A model generated the notes under the pieces. The model worked only from the letters and a program-made list of their open reading frames with translations, had not been told where the DNA came from and did not search any database. Made by a program: the position numbers and the translations under genes. A stretch of DNA of 64,000 bases. Source: Callorhinus ursinus. Taxonomy: Eukaryota > Chordata > Mammalia > Carnivora > Otariidae. The stretch covers positions 5,863,230 through 5,927,229 of the forward strand of contig NW_020312867.1 in the NCBI RefSeq assembly GCF_003265705.1, read 5' to 3'. Shown here piece by piece: positions 21,476-35,399 of the stretch; the first letter of the stretch is position 1, and each line of letters begins with the position of its first letter.

Positions 21476-21969
21476 AAAGGTAATTTCTTAATAATCTAAT
21501 GGAGCTAGCGGCCTCTTGAGAATCACCTGGAATTTATTTTTCATACTGTAGAAATTGGGAAGGAATATCCCCTCCCCCAACCCTAGACCTGGGCTTGTTC
21601 TGTGCATGTTGGAGGTGGGGAGCAGACAGTGTGAGCAGAGTGCGGAGGGGAGAAGGCAGGGAAGGGTCCTTACCAGCCTTTCTTGTAGACCAGGATTGAC
21701 AGTAGTTGCCTTCCAGAAGTCTAGACCAGGAGGTAAAGAATTCAAATGCCTTCAGGAGCCAGGTGAGCAGCTCAAATGCGGGAAGGGGGCTGCCAGGCAC
21801 TGGAGGGCAAGTGCTTTTTAAAATGTGCGGCTCTTACAAGACACCAGCCAACTCGTACCACATGGGAAATGTGGACCCCTTCTGGCTAGAATCTAGAATT
21901 TTCAAGAAAAGCAGGGATTAGATTTTTTTTTTTTTTAATTCTTAGGCAAGCGCCTGTAAAAGGTAAGGT

Positions 21970-22065
21970 CCTTTTTGGCAAGGTCTTTGTTTTGTTCACT
22001 GTTGTATTGCCAGCTTCCACAGTAGGGCCTGGCTCATCATAGACACACCAAACAATTTGTCAAGA
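21970..22065 (+). repeat. L2 LINE 3' end
   Basis: 'tttgttttgttcactgttgt' + 'attgccagcttccacagta' + 'gggcctggctcatcatagac' matches the L2 terminal pattern. Confidence 0.6.
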
Positions 22066-22142
22066 AGATGAGTTGAAGCTCTTGATGTTAAGATACTGGC
22101 AACTAAGTCAGATTTTTAAAATTATTCAAATATACTTTGTGG

Positions 22143-22143
<1 letters not shown>

Positions 22144-22189
<46 letters not shown>
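22144..22189 (+). repeat. (AC)n microsatellite
   Basis: About 23 AC units without interruption. Confidence 0.98.
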
Positions 22190-22191
<2 letters not shown>

Positions 22192-24115
22192 GTGGCTCTA
22201 TCCCTGAGACTGCCAGTTTGTGAACTCAAGCCCCAAAGTACAGCTAACTGAGCTGGATGGAGGGAAAACAGACCCAAGGAGCTTGGGATTGGAGGTGACT
22301 AGGGTAGGGCAGACCTCACCTGCCCTGGGTATGAGGGGACAGATACAGAATGTTGGGTCGGGGCTCTCACCCGACGGATGCTCATGAAGGCCTGGACACG
22401 AGTGAGAAATGCTGGAAAGAATGGCTTGTGGCGTTCCTCCAGGTGTCAGGCTGACCAGGAGGCTGAGAGGTCGAGTCAGTAGGACCTCCCAGGGCCGCTC
22501 TGCCCCTGGGTGAGGGGCAGCAGGCCCGGCCAACACACGGACGGACGGGGAGGCCTAGTTTGGGGCCTGAGTGCACCCCAGGGAAGTGAGGGCAGGAGAA
22601 AGGAGGAGACAGGGTTCCTGAATTGGATTTCGTTTGACTGAGAAGAACGGGGGTGTGAGAAAGCTGACAGATGCAGCAAGATGAGTGAGTGGATCTTACA
22701 GGCATTACATCGAACGGAAGCAGCCAGTCTGATTCCGCTTACATGGAACTCAAAAACAGCCGAGACGAGACTCACAGGTGGTGCTAGAAATCAGAAGAAG
22801 AGTCCCCTCTGGGGGGCAGGTCTGACCAGGATGGGGCATAAGGGAGCCTTTTGGGTAACAGAAATGCTGTGTCTCTGGATGGGGGCGGTGCTTACTGCAT
22901 GCAACTTACACCTCGACTTACAACATGTGGAAGAAAGAAAGACAGAAGGACGGCGGGCAGGCCCTCCAGGGCTGAGAGGCTTGTCCTCTCTGTTGTGCCA
23001 TCGTGGTTTTTACTACCACATTTCAGTGGCTCTGAGGCAGATGTTTTTCTCCCATGACTGTCTCCGAAATCAGGAGGCGTCTTACAATCAATGTGCTTAA
23101 TTCGCAGCGTGTCTGCTTTCTTGGTAGTGCATACAAAGGCGTGGGGTCTCGCAGTCCGTGGGGCCCTGGGAGCCTCCTCTGAGCGCTCTGCAGATGACAG
23201 AGGTGGGAATTATGTCCCACAAATTGGACAGAGAAATGGAACAATGCCAGTGATGATTGTTGTTTGCAGACACCCAGCTAACAGTCCTCACCCTGCCACT
23301 CCTCCCTGCAGGAGCTCAGACCCCCTTCTCAGTGGGACCCGTGGGGAGGCAGCCAAACAGCCCCCGACATGGAGCACCTGTTCTCTTTGGGGCTAACTGT
23401 GGGCCCCCAGAACAATGACAATGACAGCAACTTCAATGTGCCAGGGGCTTCCGGATGCCAGGCCCTGCACTCAGCACTCATCTCGCATCATTTCTGTGTC
23501 CCCTCGTCCTGGGTGGGGAGTGCTCTGAATCCTTCATATTTACCACAAATGAGCAAGGTCAACACAGCATGTCCATAAGCGGACACGTTTTTGGTCTTTG
23601 GACAAGTGGGCTTGGATTTCCAGTAGGTGTGGTGTTGGCTATTTGACAGACATCATCTACCAAAGGTGGAGGGCCCCCATTTTGCAGATCTGGAAACTGA
23701 GGCCTCAGGGTCACCTGGCGGGTCGATGTCACAGTTAGGACCAGAACCCAGGGCTCCAGCTCCTTCTCACCACCACCCGGCTGCTCTCCAGGCCTCTGAG
23801 AGCAGGGAATGTGGGGCCCTTACCTGGGTTATGGCTCCCATCGCCTAGGACCGTCAGGTCTCTGCTGCCTGCCCCTGGAGTGAAAGCCAGGCGTGGAGGG
23901 AAGCTTAAGTAGCAGGCGGGTGGAGGGAGCAGGAAGATGCCCTAGACTGGCCACTGCTGGCTGATACCAGAAGAGGGGGGTGGGGAGGAGAGCGGGACAG
24001 AGGCTCTCAGCCCAGGTGGACTGAGGAGGATGAAGTCAAGAGGCCATCTGGGCCGGCCACTTGGGTGGGGAGTTGTCGCTTCCTGAACCTGCCATGACTC
24101 CCGGCGTGTGTATCT

Positions 24116-24139
24116 GAGTGTGTGTGTGTGTGTGTGTGT
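24116..24139 (+). repeat. (TG)n microsatellite
   Basis: About 12 TG units. Confidence 0.95.
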
Positions 24140-25429
24140 CTGGAGGGGCTCTCTGCGTGCGTCCATGGCCCAGTGTGTACACCTGCAGCGGTCTGGGGGG
24201 GGGCCTCAGCTTTCACCTGGTGCCCTGAGGCATCCTAAGCGCTCCAGAAGTTAGCTCCTATTTTAAGGCAACTTCCTGTGGAGTCTTAGTTTTCTTGAGG
24301 AGAAACACTGATTTGGGGAAGACTATCAGCCGTCCCATGGGTGTCGGAAATCTCAAAATTCACAAGGAAACTCACATTTCTGAAAAGACTCTTGAATTCT
24401 TGGACAATGTGTCACTTCCCATCCCCGGGTCTCAGAGTCCTCTAGGCGCTGGCCTTAGTGCTTCCCCGAAGGTCAGGAAGGGGGACCTGCACACTCTAAA
24501 AGGTGGTGCCTTGAAGGGCTGTTTGGCCATGAGGATGGGTGGGGGTCTTGCTCTTGCCATTCCATCATCCCCCGTGTGCTTCTCCTGGGCCCCTCCTGGG
24601 GTGAGAGGAATGTCAGAGGAGAGAAGGCAGCGGCCCAGAGAGGCAAAGGGGCTCAGCAAGGTCACACAGCAAGTCAGCGCTGCATATAGAAGGGACCCAG
24701 GTCCCCCGATCCCCACAGGCTTCTCTTAATCCCACTTCCTCATCCCTCCCAGGCACCCAGGCTGTCCCCAGGGCCCTCAGGGTGCCACTGGTGGGGGAAT
24801 CTGGAGTCAGTCACAGGGTAGCCAGGCCAGAGGACGCTCGGGCTGGGCAGACTGCCTGGCAAGAGCTGGCTGGACTCCCACCCTCCTGCAGGCTCTTTGC
24901 CCATTTCACACCCCACTCAGCAGGAGGAAGATAATGGTGGGACGAGGCCAGGCCTGAGGGAAAGGACAGCGTGGCCAGGTGCAGTCAGGGCTGAGGGCTC
25001 TCAGAACCAAAGAGCCAGAGTGGCCCTTCTCCTGAGGCCTCAGTTTGTACCATCTGTAAAATAGGCATATAAGGAGGGGGTTTATCTGCTGAGGATTGGG
25101 CAAACCAGCTGGGCCGGGTTCAGCCCCACCCTGTAGCCGGCCCTTCCCCAGAGTCTGGATGTGGACCCTGGTGGGCTGTCCCTTTCTCTGTCTATTCACA
25201 ACCTGTGGGATTTATGTGGGGTGTCACCCTAGGACCTTGGAAGACACACTATGATTTTTAGTCAGAGCAACCTCCCCTGAGCAGACTCCAAATCTTTTTG
25301 TTTGTACTAATAGAATTTTTTAAAAAACGATGTGCCTCTCACATCTTCTTTATTGAAGCAGAACATACATACGTAAAACACACATATCATAAGCACAGAG
25401 CTGGAGGAATTAGTATAAAGTGAAGCTTC

Positions 25430-25630
25430 CCCTGTGTTGTTATAGGTTAACCTGTGTCCATCTTCCAAATGGATATGTTGAAATCCCAGCTCCCAGGACC
25501 TCAGAACGTGACTGCATTTGGAGAGAATGCAATTCTTTAAAATGACCTTTTAAAGAGGTAATTAAGTTAAAACGGGTCTCCAGGGTTAACCCTAATCCAA
25601 TCTGACTGGTGTCCTTATAAGGAGATTGGT
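25430..25630 (+). repeat. MaLR LTR 5' fragment
   Basis: Contains 'ttgaaatcccagctcccagg', 'gtgactgcatttggagagaa' and 'ctaatccaatctgactggtg' + 'tccttataaggag', hallmark MLT1/MST-type LTR phrases. Confidence 0.65.
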
Positions 25631-27254
25631 GCTGAGGGGGGGTGGGGAAAGGCAAGGCAAGGAGTGTGAAGGGTTGACAGGAAGAGGGAGACATTTTTGA
25701 TACAGGGGTCAGAAAAGGCCTCACTGAGAAGGTGACTTAGAGCAAAGACTCTGCAGGAGGTGAGAACGAGGCCATAATTATACCTAGGGGATGAACAATC
25801 TGGGCAGGGGGGCAGCATGTGCAAAAGGCCCTAGGGTGGGAAAGGTGCTAGTGTGTTGGAGGAATAGTTAGGAGGTTAGCCAAGCCGTGGCAAAGCTAAC
25901 AAGTGGGAAAAGAACAGGGCATGGGGTTTCAGGCAAAGAGGGAAGTGCACTTCTCTGCATCAAAAATATGTATCTTGATTAAAAGTTTTTCAAAATTTTT
26001 TTTACAATAAGGCACTAAGTATTTAAAATAATATTTTACGTTGTTATCATTCCAACTAACCTTCCTGTATAGTCGACTAAACTAATAATAATTATCCACA
26101 AAGTAATATTGATTTGGAAATGGATATTTTAAGGCAATGAACAAACTTTTTCTCAATTTGTTCTTTTATCTGTGAATTAACGTCGTCACTGCGAAGAAGG
26201 AGGCAGGTTTCGGCAACCCAGCAGAGACCTAATTTTCAATTTTGGAGAACTAAGTGCTACAAAAAAATGGGTGTTTATCTGTTTGGCAAATGGGTGGACA
26301 TGAGGAGTTTTTATTAAGGCAGTGTTGCTCAATTCTTGGAACTGCTTCCAACATTTATGCCAAAAATCACAAGATGGTATGTGATCAAAGATTGTTTCTC
26401 AATGATTCTAAGTAGATTAAGACTGGTAGCAGTAATAACACTCTTTTGTGGAAAGCAAACTGAAAACCACCTGGCTGGCTTCCCAGACATCAGTGGGTCA
26501 TCGGAGTCCCTGTGTTCAGAGCCATTCCCTTGAGTAGGGACTGGGGACCAAGAGGGAACTATCTTTCATAAAGAGGGAGAAGGAATGTTTGTAAAGGGAA
26601 GGTGGGGAGCTTTGTGAGAGAAGCCACTCTTGGGAGGAAGGTTCTTGGGACAGAGAACACAGAAACACTGGGAATCAGGAAATGAGGGAAAAGGAGTCCG
26701 GGAAAGAGTCGTACAGATGGACCCATGGAGGGTTCTCTTATGTCCCTGCTCCATCCCACCAGCCTCTGTGTGGAAGTGCATCTGTGGGCTCTGGGCTTAA
26801 ATCCTGAATCTTCCCTTCATTATCAGTGTGTTCTCGTATTGGTTAACTAACTCAACTAAGCCTCACTTTCCTCATCTGTAAATGGGAACAAGAATAAGGA
26901 AATAATGAATGGTTTGGCCATATGGCAGCCCACACATGGCAAGTGCTCAGAGAATCTTCGCTGCTTTTGTGAAAATACTAGTACTCCATCACTATTGTTA
27001 CCACTATTACCCTCATAAGTTAGAGGCTATCTTGGGAGTGAGAGGGGCTAGAGGAGCAGGGCCAACGCAAGCACCCCCCAACCCCAAAAGCTGTTTTTCT
27101 GTCAGGCTGCCCGGAGGCTCTCATTTGAGCCAAGAGCTTAGTTTGAACACTCTGGTAAGATGTGGACTGCTGATTCCCAGCCTCACACCCTCCTCCTCTG
27201 GGCACTTTGCATGACCCCATGTTTGGCTGGGTTTAAATGTCATCCCATAATCTC

Positions 27255-27485
27255 TGTGGCTTAGGTTAGAAGCACATGCTCTGAAATCAGGACAAGCTGC
27301 TGTTGAATCTTAGCTCTGCTCTTCACGCACGGGGTAGCCTCAAGCTACATCTCTGAGTCTCGGTGTCCTCATCTGTCAGGTGGAGTCACGGTATGTCCCC
27401 GCTGTGAAGGACTATCGCGATGGCTGGGTGAATCGTCTGCCAAGAGCTCATCATGATGCCAGGCACCAAGTAAGCCTGAGCCACG
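27255..27485 (+). repeat. MIR SINE
   Basis: 'gctctgaaatcaggacaagc', 'ttgaatcttagctctgctct', 'gagtctcggtgtcctcatct' and 'gccaggcaccaagtaagcct', in MIR order. Confidence 0.6.
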
Positions 27486-29634
27486 GTTGCCGTTAGGATG
27501 AGGGCGAGGAGCATTATAGGCGACATCAGGAGAGCTGGGCTATCACTGAGCCCTGCCTTTTCCTCACCAGGCGGCCTTGGTAAGTCACACTGTTCCCATG
27601 CCTCAGTCCCCCATCTGTGAAATGGGAATACCAGCCCCTGCTTTGCCTCACAGCCCCTGGATGAGGGTCAAATGAAGTCACAAAGACTACGTGCTTTGTA
27701 ACTTCCAGTCGGGGAGGGTCTGCCCAAGTCTGGGAAGGGGCACTGGGGCCGGCACCTGGCTCTCTGGCAGGGTCGTGGAGAGATGATAGGACCCCAGCAT
27801 TTAGAGGCTGTGTAGGGGCCAAGGTCCCCGCACTCGCGGCCCTGGCACAGAAGGACAGCAGGGAGGGGAGGCTGTCTTACTCATCCTGTATCCTGGAACA
27901 TAGTAGTTGCTCAATGAATGATCGTTAGAGGAAGAATCAAATGGGTGGCCCTTGCTAGGGTAGATCTGGGCAGGGACAGGAGCCGGGACACTTTCCTGGC
28001 ACAGAAACCGGGAAACGAGGTCCTGAACCAGGACAGGGACAACAAGCGTTTGAATGATCTGGGCAACTTGAAGAGGGCTTGTGGTAAGTCTGGGAGGAGG
28101 GAGGAGGGTGGGTAGGGGAGGACAGAGAGACCTCTGAGGGTGCAGCCTGCCAGACTGGGTGGGGGAGATGCAGCAGTCCCCAGGCGGGCAGGTGAATGGC
28201 TCCAGTCCACAGGGACATGGGGCGTGGGCGGCAGGGCCAAGGAGGGTCAGCTCAGCTCTGAGAACAAGGGCTCCTTAGAGCTGAGCCCTGCGGCCCTGAG
28301 GGCAACTGCCTGACTTGTTTTTATCAACCCCAGGCCATGCCAGTTTCTGCATTTGCCCTTTCCCAAGTCACCTCTTGCCTGGAAAGCTACTGGGGCGAGG
28401 AGCTGACAGCTGAGCGGATTCTCTGTTACAGTCACCTCTGTGCAGGGGAGAGGGACAGACTCACGGGGGCTTGGGGGATCGCTTGAAACGCCCTCCAGTA
28501 AGTCAGGCCCAGTTGGGTTCAGGGCTGGGCATCAAATACCTGGGTCCTGAAATCAACTCTGTCACCTGCTTGCTATGTGCCCCTTGCCCTCTCCCAGCCT
28601 CACAATTGAGAGAGTTGACTAAAACAATGTTTCTCCAGGTCTTTCCCCTAATCCGCCTGTGGAGTTTATTAAGCTCAGATTCCAGTTCCCTATCTTGAAG
28701 TTGCTGAGTCAGCGGTGCCGAGGAGTGGGGGCCTGGAGACCCACATTTTTACATTCTGCCCTGCGGATTCCATGTTCGTCAGGGTTTGAGATAGTGATTT
28801 TCACAGTGATGAAGTGGAAGGACCTTTGGTGTGAACTCGGGAGACTTGGTCCTGACCCTGCTATGCTACTGGCATGTGGCTCTGGGCTAGTCTTTTTGCT
28901 TTCCTGAGCCTCAGTTTCCCCATCTCCAAAATAAAAAAGGCGATCCTTAATGATCTGCAAGAGGGTGGGGGTGTGCATTTCTTGAGTACTCGCCAGCTGC
29001 CCAGAACCCCACACTGGGAATTTTAGGCTGATGGGTCATTGAATTGCAGACATTGACTCTACCCCAGAATTGTGTGCAAAGTGAAAAGTTGAATCATTTG
29101 AGAGCAAGGCTTAGTGACATTTGTGGAGTCCCGGGTCCAGTCAGAGGGCCTCAGTGTGGTAGCGATAGCTGGGGCATGGGGTGGCCCTTGTGCCTAAGCT
29201 CAGACCTCAGGGTTCGGCAGTAGGGACACCTCAGGGGTCCAGGCCTCAGACTGGGTGCATCCTTTTCACACAAGTAGGTCCTGGGAAAATGAAATGACAA
29301 TGTCCCATTAACCAGGCCTATACTGATGGTCTCCTGTCTTCCTCCAAGGCCCTGACTGAGACTCCAGCCTTTCCTGCTGTGGTCTACCTTGTCCATCTCA
29401 GCATGGCCAACATCAACATTAGGTTCCTCTTCACCTCAAGAACCTTCCATGGCTCCCCACTGCCCACAGGAGGAAATCCAAACTCTTCAGCCAAACTTCC
29501 AGGCCCACTCACCAGCCCCATCTTTTACCGATCATCTGCTCTGATCAGACTAGTCTTTTGTCTATTCCCCAGGTTTTCTGGGCTTTCCTCCTTCTGTGCC
29601 TCTGCTCTCTGTGGTGAAGGCAAACGTGGGCCAT

Positions 29635-29830
29635 GTTCCAGTTGCTCCGCTCATTTGCTGTGTGAACTTGGGCAAGTCACTTAACCTCTCCGAGTGTCAC
29701 ATCCTCATCTGTGAAGTGAGGATAATACCCTTCCCCCCACCCACCAGAGTGGCTTCAAGGATTTTTGCAAGATAATGGGTAAGAAATGCCTGTCCCTGCT
29801 CCTAGAACTTGCTAGACATTTAATAAATGA
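29635..29830 (+). repeat. MIR SINE
   Basis: 'tgctgtgtgaacttgggcaa' + 'gtcacttaacctctccgagt', 'cctcatctgtgaagtgagga', ending 'ctagacatttaataaatgat'. Confidence 0.7.
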
Positions 29831-31665
29831 TGGCTCCTCCTCCTTCCACCCTTCTCCTTTTGTCAAACCGGACCTGCCTTACTGGGTGTAAACTTAGAAT
29901 GTCATTTCTCCCTTCCATGCTTTGCCCGACCCAAAGACCAACCCAATGACACCAGAAGGAACAATGTGGGGCTCTGGGTGCTGCCTTCTTAGAGATTCCC
30001 AAATGGCTTTGGGAAGACCAGGACCAGAAGTGTGGGGAAAGACAGGGCAGAAGGGGTCTCGGGAGTTTGTATTCAAAGAAGAGGCTCTCTGAGTGGGGAT
30101 GGTCCTGGCACAGGGGAGCACCACACTCAGAGCAGAACTGCACGTGCAGTGGGGAGTGTGGGAGCCACGGGCCACGGGCCAGGGAGTGTGGCTCTTCATG
30201 CGGTTTGTTGCTTTTCAGATGACATCATCATCTTGCGAGCAGCCCTTCCAGGGGACCCAACGTGGGTGTCCCCCCGAATGGGCCGCTGGACAACAGAGAT
30301 GACCACCACCTCCAGGCAAAGCCGACACACAGAAAAGCATGCACGGGGCCTCTCTCTCAATCTCTGTCCCTGGCCCCTTTCAGCCTTTTTGGTGTTCTGC
30401 CAACTGCTTGTCACCCCTCCTAAGACCACTACCACCACTGCTACCCCAGCTGTCACCACCACGCCCATGACCACACGCCACCAGCTAGAAGCTCTGGGAA
30501 GCCGTGGGACCAGCCTCCTGTCCGCATGGCGCTCCTGCAATCGTCCAGGCACCCCTCTCCCAGATAGTAAACCAGCAAAACTCGTGGGGCACTTAGCACG
30601 GTTCTGAGCACTTTCTCCACAGTCACTCCATTAACCCTTACAGTGCCTTACAGGAGAGGTTAAGGCGCCTGCCTGTGGTCATGCAGCAGTGGATGGCAGG
30701 ATTAGACCAGGCAGCCCTGCTCCAGGCCATGCTGCCCCCAAGGGATAAACGCCTCTCTGTGTCAGAGACAAGGAAGGAGAACGTGGGACGTGCACACGTG
30801 CCCTCCGGAACATCTTTGTCTGTCCGGGAGTTCTGCTTGTCAGATTTCAACGTTTCTAATGAAGACCAGGAACCCCACTGTGCCTCTTAATGTCCTAAAT
30901 GAGTTCAGAGAGGTGGATGGGCTGTCACCACAGGCCACGGGTTCTGCTCTGAGGAACTCAACTGAAGGGATCGAAGCACCTCCTCCCTCCATCCAGCTGG
31001 CTGAGGCCAAGTGCAGGGGCCGATAGCGGCTCTCATCTTCCCCCAAATCTAGGTGAACTGAGTAGGTTCCGGGGCCCAGACATCTCAAATTCTGAGGATA
31101 CTGGCTTTAGGCAAAAGGCAGGAGTCTTGTAAGTAACCCCTGAGTTTTCCTGGCACCATATTTAATGGGGAATAAAAGTCCATAAATCACCCTGGCTGGC
31201 TTCTGTCTCCCAGGGTTCTGTAAAACCATCTGATTGTGATAAAAAGGAATCCAACCATAATCTTGCCTAGGGATGTACAACATCTCTAATTTTGGCAGAT
31301 CCTCAAACAATCATGTTCAATTAACCAAAGGTCCTTAAACTGCTCCTCAGAATAATCCTTCCCATTACACACATGATCGATGACATAGAACCAATGTTGA
31401 CACTATTTTCCCCCAAATAAAGACTCGTGATGGGGTGGCAGGAGGGGGCTGGCTGATGTGGGATTCTGGCCATGTTTGGGAGTGACAAGCTATAGGTTAA
31501 GTGAATGTCCTCTCTGTGCCTGGCTCAGGACTGGGTATCCACTTGGTGCATGTTTACTAGGGTGATCTTACGTCCCTTCGGCAAAGAACAGTCCCAGCTT
31601 ATGCTTGTTGTCCAAGGTAAGTATTCCTGGTGCCCCTTTCCACTCACAAAACTGTCCCAGTTTGA

Positions 31666-31842
31666 GGGGCACCTGGGTGGCTCAGTTGGTTAAGTGTCTG
31701 ACTTCAGCTCAGATCATGATCTCAGGGTCCTGGGATCGAGTCCTGAGTGGGGTTCTGTGATCAGTGGGGAGTTTGCTTCCCCCTCTTCCACTCCCCCCCT
31801 TGGGCTCACCCTCTCTCTTTCAAATAAATAAAATCTTAAGAA
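31666..31842 (+). mobile_element. CAN SINE
   Basis: Head 'gggcacctgggtggctcag', AAATAAATAAAATCTTAAG tail. Target-site duplication 'aaaactgtcccagttt'/'aaaactgtcccgattt' at 31648-31663 and 31843-31858. Confidence 0.94.
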
Positions 31843-31964
31843 AAAACTGTCCCGATTTGGATGATAAATTAGATGGCTACACCAGTGTAAACCTCATGAC
31901 GATCCCATGTGTCAGTTTTGGGGGTCTTATTTGACAACAGGGCACCAGCTTCAGAGTGTCATTG

Positions 31965-32165
31965 GCCTAGGAAAGAACCCCAGCACTACCACCTGCACAC
32001 CGTAGGCCAGTGGGAACTTAGCTTCTCAGAGCCTCAGTTGCCTCATCTGTGTAATGGGAAGGATGAGTGATCATGCTTGCATGAAGGGAGTTGTAAGTAC
32101 TCAGCACAGTACCCAGCACACAGTAAGTGCTCAGTAAGTGGCTGTTATTATGGTGATGGCCTTGA
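31965..32165 (+). repeat. MIR SINE
   Basis: 'gggaacttagcttctcagag' + 'cctcagttgcctcatctgtg' + 'taatggg', then 'gtacccagcacacagtaagt' + 'gctcagtaagtggctgttat'. Confidence 0.7.
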
Positions 32166-32574
32166 TGATGGTGATGGTTCCCATTTGTTGATTCAAAGGA
32201 CTTATTCTCTCAGATTGTGAGAGAAAGACCAAGGCTGCACAGTGCAGACCAGATGGGCTCACCTGGGGGGCCGAGGAGTAGTCTAGTGCCCTGAGGGACT
32301 GCGGTCCCCTTCACAGTGCTTCTAGGTCAGAACCATCTGCTTACATGGGGAGTGTCCCTCCCTGGGATTGGTGATCGGGTCTTGGCACTCCACCCCCAGA
32401 TGGGACCCAGGCTCAAGTGGAGACTAGCAGGACTCAGTGTAGAGTAGTCAAATACCGGTGTAGATGGCCTGGGACAAACAGGCTCTACAGAAGGACGCTG
32501 GCAGGAGCCAACCTTCTCTTGGGATGCACGACAGATGCCAAACAAGCGAGCAGGTGGAAGGGAAGACCTCAGGC

Positions 32575-32720
32575 TCAACACTGAACCTTGCACTTAACAC
32601 TTGTGACAGAAGAACGGCCCAATTAATCCACAGAAGCATGCTAAATAGTAAATTGTTGGGTTTTTTTAAGCCATTAAGTTTGGGAGTGGTCTGTGATGCC
32701 GTAATAAATAACAGAAACAG
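32575..32720 (+). repeat. MaLR LTR 3' fragment
   Basis: Ends with 'taagccattaagtttgggag' + 'tggtctgtgatgccgtaata', the usual end of MLT1-type LTRs. Confidence 0.6.
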
Positions 32721-33039
32721 TCTTTCCTAGGAACCACCAGCCTCAAAGGCAATTTTATTAAACACACCGGCATCCTGGGCTGTGCCTACTACTTCAGTCT
32801 GGGGGATGCCCTCCACTTTCTGAGCCTCACTTGACTCAACTGAAAAGTGGGAGGACTGGACTAGAACAGTACTTTTTCTAGTAGAGCCCCTACAACTGAA
32901 ACTGTGCTTGTGGGATCGAAGGTCAGGGTGGTGAAGGTGGGAGGGAATGGAGTGAAACTCAGAGGCAGTACGGTCCATCACAGGCTTCCGTGACATTGTG
33001 ACAAAATAGCCATTTTGATGAACCTGGAAGGGCCTTTTG

Positions 33040-33420
33040 ACTGCTTTGACTAAATGAGTATCACAGAGGTGACACTACATGACTTCCAGAACGAGATCAT
33101 AAAATGCCATGCAGCTTCCGTTTTGTGCCCTTGCGATGCTCACTCTTTGAACCCCGCAAACACATGGACAGGGCAGGTGTAGGTGCTCTGGCTGACAGCC
33201 ACCATCAACCACCAGACAGGTGAGTGAAGGAGCCTCCAAATGATTCTAGCCCCCAGCCCTCAAGTCACCCCCAGCTCTTCTTCCCAGCTTGAGGTCCCAG
33301 ACAGCTTGGAGCACAGATAAGCTGTCGTGAGCCACAGAATCTGTGAGGAAAAGAAAATCGTGTTTTATGCCACCAAGTTTTGAGACGGCTTGTTACTTGG
33401 GAGTAGTAGCAAAAACTACT
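33040..33420 (+). repeat. MaLR (MLT1-like) LTR
   Basis: 'catgacttccagaacgagat', cysteine-rich central block, 'agccacagaatctgtgagga' and the terminal 'ccaccaagttttgagacggc' + 'ttgttacttggg'. A 13-G run follows at 33433-33445. Confidence 0.65.
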
Positions 33421-33699
33421 AAAGGAGCTCTTGGGGGGGGGGGGGCTTCCGGAGTTTGCTATTTGTCAACTACAGCTGAAGGAGAACATCAGTGAAGTCA
33501 CATGAGAAGGCTCATTGCATGTCCTGCCATGGATCTGTTCAAGGAGCCCCCTCCCCCCCCAACCACATGCACAGAGCTGGAATCCCTGCTATTTTGAGGG
33601 GCATCCTTGGTTTAGCAGTGAAACCTCAGTGTCATCCAAAGCTTGTGGAGATGCTTAGTAGAGGCTCTTCTCACTTTTAAATTGAAAACAATGGTATAG

Positions 33700-33836
33700 A
33701 GGTTCCTGGCTGGCTCAGTCAATGGGGCATGTGACCCTGGATCTTGGGGTTGTGAGTTTGAGCCTTACCAACTCACACTTACAAACTTGAGCCTTGGGTA
33801 TAGAGACTTCTTAAAAATCTTTTCGAAAAGAATAAA
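33700..33836 (+). mobile_element. CAN SINE, older subfamily
   Basis: 'ggttcctggctggctcagtc' head with 'gatcttggggttgtgagttt' + 'gagcc' body and an A-rich end. Diverged and lacking the CT-rich middle. Confidence 0.8.
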
Positions 33837-34934
33837 ACAGTGGTTCATTAGGTTTTGTCACTGTCAACTCAGGATGCAGTGGTGATTTGATCAATGTCAT
33901 CGTGAGCTGAAGGAGGAGGGCGCAAAGTGGTGAGGCCTGAACAATCAGGCAGGTGTTGAAGATCTCTTGTGTCAGCTGCACTAACCCATCATGCCTCACT
34001 CCTCTGTTAGTACCTGTCACTGCCCCAGAAGTCCAAAGCCTTCTGGATCATACGTTACCATTTGGACTCTCACCCCCATGCTACTCTGCTCAAATTCTAA
34101 TCTGATCCAACCTTGTCTCTTCCTCTTTCTCTATTCTTCCAAATATTTCCATTTTCCTACTTTAAAGAATGCCTGAGCATGTCCTTCGAATGTTGAGAAA
34201 CTATAGCCAACAGAAAATGAAACGAGTTCTTTATAATCCAAAAGTTTCCCTGAAAAGTTTTAAAAGCCTCCTAGAAAATGAAATAACAGAAGAAATTAAA
34301 CTTGTTGGAGCACGTGGGTGTGTTTTAATGCCTGAGGAAAGAGTGTGAGGGACCTACGGAGGGCTTCACTGCCCCTCCTCCAGCGGAGGACTGGCGGGTA
34401 GAAAGCCCTGGAGAAGGTGGTGTAGGCAGACCCGGCAGGGCCTTGTGGGCAGTGATGGGGGATCTGGAGTTTGCTCTGGGTGCCATGAAATGCCCATGGA
34501 AAGGCTCGAAGCGGGGACGGGCGGTGATTGTATGTGTGCAATTTAAAAAACCCTCTGGCTGCTGAGCGGAAAAAGGATAGTAGGTGCCAGACTGGGAGAG
34601 GGGAGACCAGTGAGGAAGCCAGAGCAGTGGTTCAGAGGAGAGATGATGGGAGGAACCAAGGTGGAGGCAGAAATAGAAACAAATGGATAAATTCATGAGG
34701 ATTTGGAGGTGGTTCTAGCACAGTGGTAATAAGGCCAGCAAAGCCATGACCCACCCGCCTGGGAATCAAGTTCCGGATTCTCTCTCCAGCCACCTCCCTC
34801 TAAGGCGGGACTTCCTCCCCTTCAGCCTCTCCCAGAGCAGCCTGGACAGGAAGTCCCGTCCCACTCCTCTCTGAGTCCCCTCCCCTCCATTTCAGGAGCT
34901 AGTATTTGGGCGTTACCAAGGAGACCAGGAGATA

Positions 34935-34937
<3 letters not shown>

Positions 34938-34990
<53 letters not shown>
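34938..34990 (+). repeat. (GA)n microsatellite
   Basis: About 26 uninterrupted GA units. Confidence 0.98.
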
Positions 34991-34992
<2 letters not shown>

Positions 34993-35399
34993 TGGATCCC
35001 TGTCGGGGGAGGGGAGGACTTTGAAGGCCCCCAGAGGAGTCTGATGATGATGTGTTTCCTGCTCAGAGAGGTGGACCTTCCTTGACCACCCAATGGTGCC
35101 TCTTTCTCCCCTTCCCTCCCTGGTATGTGTCCCTGTTGATTCCCTCCCTTTATGGCCCTCAAGACAATCTCAAAATAACCTTTTTGTACTTATTTACATA
35201 TTATTGTTTTCTTAGGCCTTTTCATTTATGGCCTGTCTGGAGGACTAGAATCTAAGCTTCAGGAGGGCAGACTGGGCGGGAAGGAGCAAATGAATGAATG
35301 AGTGATGTAGCCAGGAATAAACCCAATATACTACTGAGTTACAATAAACTATAAGAATAAACCCAGTGAGAAAAAAGTCTTTTAAAAAAAACCACTGGG

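Noticed and set aside
30032..30607. 191-residue plus-strand open frame with a Thr-rich stretch (PPKTTTTTATPAVTTTPMTT)
   Set aside because: No family resemblance, no supporting exon neighbours, and the Thr run comes from an ACC-rich simple region.
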